A DNA stretch of 25,965 bases. Source: a virus. The notes under the pieces were generated by a model. That model saw nothing but the letters and a program-made list of their open reading frames with translations, did not search any database and had not been told where the DNA came from. A program made the position numbers and the translations under genes. Below are positions 14,511 through 20,171 of the stretch, one piece after another. The number at the start of each line of letters is the position of its first letter. Positions within the stretch are counted from its first letter, which is position 1. The stretch covers positions 1 to 25,965 of IMG/VR virus record IMGVR_UViG_3300049893_001033; one strand, given 5' to 3'.

Positions 14511-15290
14511 CTAGCAGCTTTGACGGCCGAGCGAGTGGCCGCACGCGGTCAATCCAGTAGGAAAGCACGATACAGTCGGTGTATACACCTGTGGGATCCA
14601 TGTTGGCGTTGGTATCGGGCATGACTGTGGGCACGATTCCGGCCCCAGTGATGGGCCACATTCTGACAGTCCAGTTGGAATAGGCGGCAGATCCTCCACG
14701 AATACCGCCACGTCCATTTCGTCGAAGGCGAATACGTCGAACCCGACACTGCTGTTGCCGAATTCAATGGACGTTACGCCCAATTCTCCCGGGTCCAATT
14801 TGAACCCGTAATAGAGGACTGCGCCGCCCCATACAGTGAAAGGAGGTGGGCCCGGATGGAACGAATGAGGGACTGTTAGGATAGTGGTCGACAAATCCGT
14901 GTGCGTCAGCGTCAACGTTAATCGACCATTGAAGTCCCCTACGTCTACCGCCTTGAACCCGAATGCGCTGATGGGTGTGTCGAAGTCAATACTGAAGTCG
15001 TTGCGAGAATCCCAGAATTTGTCCCCGTGCGTGGGATAACGACCGCTACCGTTGGTAGATGGAGAGAAGACCTCATCGACGAAGCCGCCGCCCTGAAGGG
15101 TCGCGGTAAGAGATCCGAATGTTATGTCAAGCGGTGCCGGCGTGTCGTCCGCGATGCCCTCGAACGACTCCGTCCCGAGAGAGACGATCGCCGCCAGGAA
15201 CTCCGTTTGCTTCGCGTCGGAGTTAGGGTGGGCTATGCGTGTGGCTTCGCCAGCCCCGGGCCAATCCTCAGCGAAGTAGGTTGTCGGCAT
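14511..15290 (-). CDS. Beta-sandwich protein with duplicated Cys-rich tail
   Basis: This 259-residue protein is unlike usual podophage core genes. The segment FLAAIVSLGTESFEGIA (about 31-46), then a beta region with ISAFGFKAVDVGDFNGRLTLTLT (about 107-129), resembles the extracellular beta-sandwich of PEP-CTERM-type bacterial surface proteins. This is a family resemblance from memory; no PEP-CTERM anchor is present. The C-terminus carries two near copies of a Cys motif, PTGLSECGPSLGPESC (205-220) and PTGLTACGHSLGRQSC (244-259), with more Cys between them. It has no signal peptide. It sits between head and tail modules, so it is probably a virion surface or decoration/adhesion protein (inference). 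Its Shine-Dalgarno is separated from the ATG by a hairpin, described separately. Confidence 0.78.
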   Translation of the reverse strand: MPTTYFAEDWPGAGEATRIAHPNSDAKQTEFLAAIVSLGTESFEGIADDTPAPLDITFGSLTATLQGGGFVDEVFSPSTNGSGRYPTHGDKFWDSRNDFSIDFDTPISAFGFKAVDVGDFNGRLTLTLTHTDLSTTILTVPHSFHPGPPPFTVWGGAVLYYGFKLDPGELGVTSIEFGNSSVGFDVFAFDEMDVAVFVEDLPPIPTGLSECGPSLGPESCPQSCPIPTPTWIPQVYTPTVSCFPTGLTACGHSLGRQSC

Positions 15291-15324
15291 TTGAACGGGG
15301 GAGCCGGAGCTCCCCCGCCTCCTT
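15288..15324 (-). promoter_or_regulatory. Ribosome-binding site split by a C(UCCG)G hairpin
   Basis: In the mRNA sense, AAGGAGG (15318-15324) is followed by one C and a perfect 8-bp stem GGGGGAGC / GCUCCCCC (15309-15316 with 15297-15304). The UCCG loop is closed by C-G. GUUCAA and AUG (15288-15290) come next. Linear spacing from AGGAGG to AUG is 27 bases, far too long, but with the stem folded out it is 7. No other Shine-Dalgarno exists for this gene. It lacks a U-run, so it is not a normal terminator. Confidence 0.7.
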
Positions 15325-15326
15325 GG

Positions 15327-15827
15327 TTAGTTGGCAGTGCCGCCAGAGTAGACGATGCAGCCCTCGAGGATGTCGCTGGTGTCAACGTCTCCACCAGCCA
15401 CGGTGACAGTGATGTCGATCCCGCTCTGAGAGTTGAGAGACAGGATCACTCGGTCCCCGGCATTCGTGCCGCTACCTCCTGCGAAAACACCAGGGGTCGA
15501 GGAGATGTCCTTTCCGTCAAGGATTTCATCTCCGGCAGCGTTGACGGCGGTTCCAGTTTCGTCGGTATGGGCAGCATAGCCCACGTCCAGGGTCGCACTC
15601 GCTCCAGCGTCGGAGCAGAAGAAGGAACACAGTCCCGGGAAGATGGATAGCGACCCGGCCGGCAGGGTCACGACTGCTGTGGCCGCCACCGTTCCGCTGC
15701 CTGCCGCAGTGCACTTGAAGTACGCAAAACGCAGCCCGCCCAGATACTGCGGAGCGAGCTTCTCCTGTACAAGGTCGACGCTTTGCTGAGTTTTTCCAAC
15801 GTTGACGGTGTAAGTCGTTGCAGCCAT
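15327..15827 (-). CDS. Small head-associated structural protein
   Basis: The 166-residue product is beta-rich and small-residue rich, with no membrane segment. It carries a pattern I recognise from proteins encoded immediately after the capsid gene in many podophages. The pattern is GGLRFAYFKCTAAGSGTV, then VTLPAGSLSIFPGL, then ATLDVGYAAHTDETGTAV, and a final SGIDITVTVAGG. Such proteins are usually annotated as structural or decoration proteins; direct proof of function is lacking. A strong AAGGAGG lies 10 bases before the ATG at 15827. It is preceded by a 234-base non-coding leader containing alternative RNA pairings, suggesting specific control of its dose relative to the capsid protein. 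Confidence 0.78.
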   Translation of the reverse strand: MAATTYTVNVGKTQQSVDLVQEKLAPQYLGGLRFAYFKCTAAGSGTVAATAVVTLPAGSLSIFPGLCSFFCSDAGASATLDVGYAAHTDETGTAVNAAGDEILDGKDISSTPGVFAGGSGTNAGDRVILSLNSQSGIDITVTVAGGDVDTSDILEGCIVYSGGTAN

Positions 15828-16061
15828 TGGTTGTTGGCCTCCTTATGCGTATCTGCTCAAGCGATACGTCTTGAGAGATAGCCAAGCAGTTACACACGCT
15901 TTGATTTGTTCCTTTCGACGCGGCGACATAAGAGTGAAAAGCGTGTACATCACTCCCATGGCTGTCCGGCCGCTAAGTTGCCAGCGATAGTAAGTCTTCA
16001 CCTTGATAGTTCTTTGAGGCCCGGAGAAACCGTTGGGCCAGGAGCCTTTTTCTTAGTTCTT
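15828..16061 (-). promoter_or_regulatory. Structured 234-base leader between capsid and head-associated genes
   Basis: No coding frame of quality fills this interval, although neighbouring genes mostly overlap. It holds a 9-bp perfect inverted repeat ACACGCTTT/AAAGCGTGT (15894-15902 with 15938-15946), GAGTGA/TCACTC (15932-15937 with 15950-15955), and the two-state element at 15848-15880 just before the Shine-Dalgarno. A GGCCC/GGGCC stem (16018-16039) lies near the capsid stop, but on the transcribed strand it lacks a U-run. I found no convincing promoter. Confidence 0.6.
15844..15880 (-). promoter_or_regulatory. Two-state RNA element (extended hairpin or H-type pseudoknot) abutting the Shine-Dalgarno
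   Basis: In the mRNA sense CUCAAG (15870-15875) pairs with CUUGAG (15856-15861), leaving loop ACGUAUCG. The loop bases CGUAUC (15863-15868) are perfectly complementary to GAUACG (15848-15853), giving an H-type pseudoknot that ends 3 bases before AAGGAGG. Alternatively UAUCU (15876-15880) pairs with AGAUA (15850-15854), extending the hairpin with one bulged C. The two states compete for 15850-15853. Confidence 0.5.
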
Positions 16062-16925
16062 TTAGGCACTTACACTGATCTCCACTATTTTCTCGTCTTC
16101 GATCCGGGTGGCGCCAAACGTTGCGTAGCACGCGACCTGCGTCGCATGGCTCTTGCCAGGCATCTCGTCGATCTTGGAGGTGATGTCCATCCCGACGTTG
16201 AAGCCCATGGAATCCCGCAGCCAGGCCATGACCGCCTTGCTGGAAGCGTCCGTTGAGGTCACGATTCGGTTCGAGACAATGAAGTTGAAGCCGACGAAGG
16301 TGTTGACCTTGCCGTCGACAAGAGCCTTCACCGTGTTGTAGTCGGCGCTCTTTACCTCGGTGGTGTTGAGGAGAGTTGTGATGTCCTTCGGCCGGCAGAC
16401 GATCCACCGCTCGGCGTCTGGATCCACTTCGTTGCCGTCGAGAACCTCCTTGGCCGAAAGCAGCTTGGCCAGGGTGAGGCCGGAACCCGCGACGGCGACC
16501 TTCTGGCCAGAGGGGAAAGCCGAAGTCGTGGTGCCATCAACTCCCGTGTAAGCGGTGCCGTTCATGGCCGACAGGATCTCGTCGTCCATCGCCCGGCCCA
16601 TTGCCCACGCGGCATTGGTGGCGTACTCGGAGGTCGGATCAATCAGCATCCTGACCTTGTCCTGCTTGTCGATCAGGTCAGCCCACTCGTAGTCGACCAT
16701 GGTCAGCCGCCTGCGTGTGTGCTGGCTGTTCACCAGTGTGGTGTCACCGTGGCGAACGGTTTTGCGGACGGCCGCCGTCTTGGCCAGGCGCTCGAAGAAG
16801 TACTGCTCCGCCTGGACGTTCTCGGCTCGCACCTTGTCCCGCAGCCGGGAGCCCATCTGCTGGGCCAGCATGATGACGTTCGCGCCATATGCCCTTACTC
16901 GTGCTTGGGTGATTGTGTCAGACAT
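16062..16925 (-). CDS. Major capsid protein
   Basis: The 287-residue product matches the phage capsid protein group common in podophages with this gene order (Pfam-type Phage_capsid_2, from memory). Landmarks are the N-terminal QARVRAYGANVIMLAQQMGSRLRDKV helix, the AEQYFFERLAKTAA segment, and the RRLTMVDYEWADLIDKQDKVRMLIDPTSEY region (about 73-102; key residues W-A-D-x-I-D-x-x-D). DDEILSAMNGTAYTGVDG, PDAERWIVCRPKDI and a C-terminal THATQVAC-like segment ending in KIVEISVSA follow. It follows the scaffold gene and precedes a head-associated gene. The ATG at 16925 has only a modest GGGGA site. Its upstream 271 bases are strongly structured and contain a perfect TTGACA, so it may have its own promoter and RNA control. 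Confidence 0.92.
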   Translation of the reverse strand: MSDTITQARVRAYGANVIMLAQQMGSRLRDKVRAENVQAEQYFFERLAKTAAVRKTVRHGDTTLVNSQHTRRRLTMVDYEWADLIDKQDKVRMLIDPTSEYATNAAWAMGRAMDDEILSAMNGTAYTGVDGTTTSAFPSGQKVAVAGSGLTLAKLLSAKEVLDGNEVDPDAERWIVCRPKDITTLLNTTEVKSADYNTVKALVDGKVNTFVGFNFIVSNRIVTSTDASSKAVMAWLRDSMGFNVGMDITSKIDEMPGKSHATQVACYATFGATRIEDEKIVEISVSA

Positions 16926-17196
16926 TGGATCCCCACTCGTCTATGACCGTTGCTTGCCATGACGGCGGATTGCCCGACACCGGATCCGGCCTCGGCCCTT
17001 ACGCGGGCCTCTGACGGCTGGTTTCCCAGCGGCCCGTAGGATCCCTGAGGATTGCCCTACACTGGCTAGGCTATGACCTCCTGAGCCAGTCTGTCAATAA
17101 TGCCATTGGGGTGGAGTTACCCGGCCGGGAGTACCGGGTCTGCATAGGTGGGAGGAGGCGCTTTTATGCAGTACCCTGACCCCCAATGGCAAGACG
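16926..17196 (-). ncRNA. Highly structured 271-base non-coding region before the capsid gene
   Basis: Several perfect stems are visible. A 10-bp outer stem joins 17102-17111 and 17181-17190; inside it lies an 11-bp stem with one bulge (17136-17146 with 17165-17176) and an 18-base loop. Next is ACTGGCT/AGCCAGT (17061-17067 with 17084-17090). A nested element has CGGGCC/GGCCCG (17004-17009 with 17031-17036) around GCTGG/CCAGC (17017-17030), which has a GAAA tetraloop in the mRNA sense. CCGGATCCGG is a palindrome (16980-16989). The loop CCUCCU (17153-17158) complements the loop AGGAGG (17077-17082). Whether it is a separate RNA or a leader is unknown. Confidence 0.55.
17068..17097 (-). promoter_or_regulatory. 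Candidate promoter for the capsid gene
   Basis: On the minus strand a perfect TTGACA (17092-17097) is followed after 18 bases by TAGCCT (17068-17073), a weak -10. It lies about 145 bases ahead of the capsid start, between two of the stems. The perfect -35 is suggestive; the poor -10 and the overlap with the ACTGGCT hairpin leave this uncertain. Confidence 0.35.
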
Positions 17197-18069
17197 CTAC
17201 TTCGGCCTTTTGCTGATATGGATCAGCTGCTCCTCGAGGGCCACGCTCCGATCGACGGCTGCCTGGTGCCCCGGGTGGGTCTTGTTCCACAGAGGCCCGG
17301 ACCGATCTGCCCGCAGCGCGTTCAGCTGGGACTGAATGTCCTCCACATTCGCCGGCTCTCCGCGTACATAGCCAGCATCGTTGAGATCCGCGCCGAGCCG
17401 AGCCAGCCCCTTCAGGAAGGAAACGCTGTTGCCCAGGGGATTGCGGCTAAGCTCAGAAATGCCGTCGGCGCCAAAGTATTCTTCGAGGGCCGCCATGGCA
17501 AATCCCCAGTTTCGCTTGAATCCAGACCCCCACTCGCTCTTGAGCTGGCTTTCGGCCTGCTTGGCGCCGTCGTTCAGGGCTTGCGCCCCCTTCTCGACGA
17601 GCTCGACGTGGAGATTGATCATCTCTTGTGCCTGCTTTGGAGTGAGCCCGGCCTTGAGAAACCGATCTCGGGCTTGGCCCTCGACCTCCTTGCTCCAGCC
17701 GTCCTCCTCGGCCGGAGTCTTCAGCTCGTAGCCGTCGGCTTTCTCGGGCACTCCGAGCTTGGAGAGGAAGGCTCGGATTTCCTCAGGCTTCGCATTCTCT
17801 CCAGGGACGGAGACGGCCGAGCCGAGCCGTTTTTCGAGCTCCAGATAAGACTTGGCGACGGCCTTGGGGTCCTTGAATCGGGAGAGTTTCTGTATCTCCT
17901 CAATTGATAGACCTTCGCGCCAGTCCCCGGTGGGCACGCCTTGCTCAGGAGAGGCTTGTCCCTCTCCAGAAGGCGCAGCAGCCTTCGGATCAGCTCCTTC
18001 CTGAACAGGTCCCGCATTTGCTGTTTCTCCACCAGCGCTCGCCATTGATCCGATCAAACTTTCGGCCAT
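17197..18069 (-). CDS. Capsid scaffold / assembly protein
   Basis: The 290-residue acidic, helical protein has a disordered Ala/Gly/Pro/Glu N-terminus (about 1-48). It then has GDWREGLSIEEIQKLSRF and KDPKAVAKSYLELEKRLGSAVSVPG (about 48-90), a motif typical of podophage scaffolds. ENAKPEEIRAFLSKLGVPEKADGYEL follows, with long helices including LTPKQAQEMINLHVELVEKG. The C-terminal part ends in a charged LEEQLIHISKRPK tail of the kind that often contacts the capsid protein. It lies directly upstream of the capsid gene, the usual order. The ATG at 18069 has a GGAGGAG site and overlaps the Bbp19-like gene by 16 bases. The scaffold is expected to direct procapsid assembly and then leave. Confidence 0.88.
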   Translation of the reverse strand: MAESLIGSMASAGGETANAGPVQEGADPKAAAPSGEGQASPEQGVPTGDWREGLSIEEIQKLSRFKDPKAVAKSYLELEKRLGSAVSVPGENAKPEEIRAFLSKLGVPEKADGYELKTPAEEDGWSKEVEGQARDRFLKAGLTPKQAQEMINLHVELVEKGAQALNDGAKQAESQLKSEWGSGFKRNWGFAMAALEEYFGADGISELSRNPLGNSVSFLKGLARLGADLNDAGYVRGEPANVEDIQSQLNALRADRSGPLWNKTHPGHQAAVDRSVALEEQLIHISKRPK

Positions 18070-18284
18070 TTCTCCTCCAGAAGGTGGACAATCCTGTCCA
18101 CCACGTCATACCCTCCGCACCGAAAATCGGTCAGCCTCCGGTTGGGCCCGAACGGCTGCCGGTAATAGGTGGCCTTCAGGTCCTCGAGGACGATCTTGCC
18201 CTCGTCGGAGCCGAAGACAAACTTGTAAGCCCCTATAATCCTTAGCTCTTCCTTGCTAAGCCGCTGCTGGCGCCGCTGTGCCAT
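18054..18284 (-). CDS. Bbp19-like small phage protein
   Basis: The 76-residue protein contains AYKFVFGSDEGKIVLEDLKATYY (about 19-41), which matches the pattern of the Bbp19-like phage domain named after a Bordetella phage BPP-1 protein (F-x-s-x-x-G-x-x-V-L-x-D-L). A conserved-looking RRLTDFRCGGYDVVDRIVHLLE follows. Its gene overlaps the portal end by 29 bases and the scaffold start by 16, so it is embedded in the head operon. The molecular role is not established as far as I know. The position between portal and scaffold is the same in many related phages. A GGGGCAGA site precedes the ATG. Confidence 0.8.
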   Translation of the reverse strand: MAQRRQQRLSKEELRIIGAYKFVFGSDEGKIVLEDLKATYYRQPFGPNRRLTDFRCGGYDVVDRIVHLLEEKWPKV

Positions 18285-19977
18285 TCTGCCCCATTGCCTT
18301 CATGGCCGGCGCTGCCTGGCCGGCCGCCTGCGCCATTTCCATCATGCGGACCCGGTCCGCCTCCTGGGCCTGCGCCTGAGCCCTAGCCTGCCTGGTTTGC
18401 TTCACCTTCCTCTGGTCCAGGAGGATTCCGGACGGTGTCCCGGCAGCCTCGAAGATCTCCCGGACCAAGGCATCCCCGTCTATCACGTCGATTGCATCCG
18501 GCTTCGCCTGCAGCACGGGCACCGAGATTGCCCACGCCCGGTTGATGGATTGAAGGCTCGAGGCTCTCTGGGCCCTCTCCAGCGGGCCCTCGTAGACCAC
18601 GTCCATATGCGGTAGCTGCCTCGAGCCCTCGTAGGCAGCGATGAAGCTTTCCGGGGGCTCAGGAAGGGCTTTCCTCTTGGCCATCATTCGGAAAGCCCGC
18701 TCGACCATCGGCTTGTGGAGCTCGTGCTTCAGCCGGCCGAGGGTAGGGCCAAGAAGCTGCTGCATCAGCTCGTAGCGCTTCTCGGTCTCCGTGGCCGTCA
18801 TGTAGGTGTTCTGGCTGCCTGGCGACGGTCCCCCGCCCGGAAGCTGGAACTGGTCCGTGAAGAAGCACCGCTTGATCTTGGTCTCCAGCCGCTCCACCCG
18901 GATCTGGGTTGGCTGGTAGGGCGCCCGGTCGCGCTCGAAGGTGGGCCTTACGGCGTCCATGTCCCGAACGATGTTGACCGCTCCGGCTCCGGTCTTGACC
19001 CTACCGATGACCCCTCGGTCCTTGACGTTCATGGGCGGGTCCAGGGACTTGGCCCAGTGCTTGAAGTCCATCTCGATCGCCCTGTTCAGCGTCCGCACCG
19101 AAGGGTAGGCCAGAAGCCCGGGCCCCCGGCCGTAGATCTCGCCGGCTTGCTTGGCCCAGCGTGGAACCATGAAGGGGAAGTCGTCGTATCCCCCTTCCTC
19201 GAGGACCACCTTCTCGGCCTTCAGGAAATAGTAGTTCTCGTACTGTTTCTCTTTCTGTGGCCGACGGCCTTCCCGATCGTCCTCATCGTAGTCATGGCGC
19301 GGGCTGACGCAATGCGCCACATCAACCATGCGAAAAGGATCATTACGAATGATGCTCTCAAAAGAGGTCCGGGCCTGGACGACACCATCCCCCTCCCATT
19401 GCGCCATTGGCCACCGATCGACGATCGCCCTGGCGGACAGGCGGAACTCCCGGTGCAGGCAGTCGACCATACCCTCCGCGTCCTCGTCGACGGCAAAGCT
19501 ACCAAGGGCCAGGGTCTCGAACCGGAAGCCGGAGAACTCCCGGAAGGACGGGGTCTTTTCCTCCATGAGGAGGGACGTAATACCGAACACCACCTCATCT
19601 AGGTAGCCCTCCTGGATCTGTTCGCTCAAGTTACTGTTTTGAAAGGCGGAATAGATCGCGTCCGCGCAATCCTCCAGCCACTTCTGCCACTCCTGCTCAA
19701 TCCGGAGAGCCTTGTCCCGGAGGGTCAGGCCGAACCACTTCGCCGACGGGCTGGTCAGGTTTCCCTGCATGGTGGCGGCCAGATCGGCGGCAGCCTGTGG
19801 GCCGGTCTCGTCGAACATCTTGTCCGTCTGCTTCCTGGGCCCCCAGGTGTTGGTCCGATGCACGTCTGCCTTGCGGGGAATCAGGTAATCGGCAAGGTCC
19901 TGCCAGATCGGACGCCACAGCAGCATCCGCTCCCACAGCTTGTCGTGCCGCCTGACCAGCTCCTTGATGTCCGACAT
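18256..19977 (-). CDS. Portal (head-to-tail connector) protein
   Basis: The 573-residue product belongs to the T7 gp8-like head-tail connector family. Typical features are the N-terminal LWERMLLWRPIWQDLADYLIPRK (about 14-36), GPQAAADLAATMQGNLTSPSAKWFGL (about 59-84; the A-x-x-L-x-x-x-x-x-x-P-x-x-x-W-F motif), YLDEVVFGITSLLMEE and the downstream strand pairs. The later PFMVPRWAKQAGEIYGRGPGLLAYPSVRTLN segment is diagnostic. The last 70 residues are Ala/Gln/Met-rich and probably disordered. Twelve copies would form the DNA entry vertex and bind the terminase. The gene starts immediately after the preceding stop (TAAATG) with a GGGGGGA site. Confidence 0.93.
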   Translation of the reverse strand: MSDIKELVRRHDKLWERMLLWRPIWQDLADYLIPRKADVHRTNTWGPRKQTDKMFDETGPQAAADLAATMQGNLTSPSAKWFGLTLRDKALRIEQEWQKWLEDCADAIYSAFQNSNLSEQIQEGYLDEVVFGITSLLMEEKTPSFREFSGFRFETLALGSFAVDEDAEGMVDCLHREFRLSARAIVDRWPMAQWEGDGVVQARTSFESIIRNDPFRMVDVAHCVSPRHDYDEDDREGRRPQKEKQYENYYFLKAEKVVLEEGGYDDFPFMVPRWAKQAGEIYGRGPGLLAYPSVRTLNRAIEMDFKHWAKSLDPPMNVKDRGVIGRVKTGAGAVNIVRDMDAVRPTFERDRAPYQPTQIRVERLETKIKRCFFTDQFQLPGGGPSPGSQNTYMTATETEKRYELMQQLLGPTLGRLKHELHKPMVERAFRMMAKRKALPEPPESFIAAYEGSRQLPHMDVVYEGPLERAQRASSLQSINRAWAISVPVLQAKPDAIDVIDGDALVREIFEAAGTPSGILLDQRKVKQTRQARAQAQAQEADRVRMMEMAQAAGQAAPAMKAMGQNGTAAPAAA

Positions 19978-20169
19978 TTATCCCCCCAAGGTCGTGTTCT
20001 GGCCCATGGTATTGCCACTACCGGAGCCAGAAGGCTGGAATGCCCCGGCTACCATTGTGGCCCCATACCCTCGAGCCTTCCGCTTCTGAAGGAGCATCTC
20101 GTTGACCTCTTTGTTAGCCTCCTCCATCTTCGGGACTGGAGGCCTCTTTGGTTCCGGTGGGCTCGACAT
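19978..20169 (-). CDS. Small Pro/Gly-rich protein between terminase and portal
   Basis: The 63-residue protein has a Pro/Lys-rich start, a central charged helix (EEANKEVNEMLLQKRKARGYGATM) and a Gly/Ser/Thr-rich disordered end finishing GQNTTLGG. A small protein with a basic helix and a terminal T-x-L-G motif at this location is common in podophages. Its role is unknown, and it may be a minor head or connector component. A perfect AGGAGG lies 6 bases before the ATG at 20169, and it directly abuts the portal gene. Confidence 0.75.
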   Translation of the reverse strand: MSSPPEPKRPPVPKMEEANKEVNEMLLQKRKARGYGATMVAGAFQPSGSGSGNTMGQNTTLGG

Positions 20170-20171
20170 TG

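Noticed and set aside
15291-15326. GC-rich 8-bp hairpin as an intrinsic terminator
   Set aside because: No U-run follows the stem on the transcribed strand, and the start codon of the next gene is 6 bases away. A role in ribosome-binding-site spacing fits better.
16018-16052. GGCCC/GGGCC stem followed by a T-run as a terminator after the capsid gene
   Set aside because: The T-run lies on the plus strand side; the capsid message is read from the minus strand and has no U-run after the stem. It would terminate only opposite-strand transcription.
16926-17196. tRNA or tmRNA in the non-coding capsid leader
   Set aside because: No GGTTCGA-type T-arm, no CCA-adjacent acceptor stem and no cloverleaf could be fitted; only isolated hairpins are visible.
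18715-19602. Plus-strand 295-codon open frame
   Set aside because: It is fully antisense to the portal gene, which has strong family motifs, and it has no supporting ribosome-binding site or motif.
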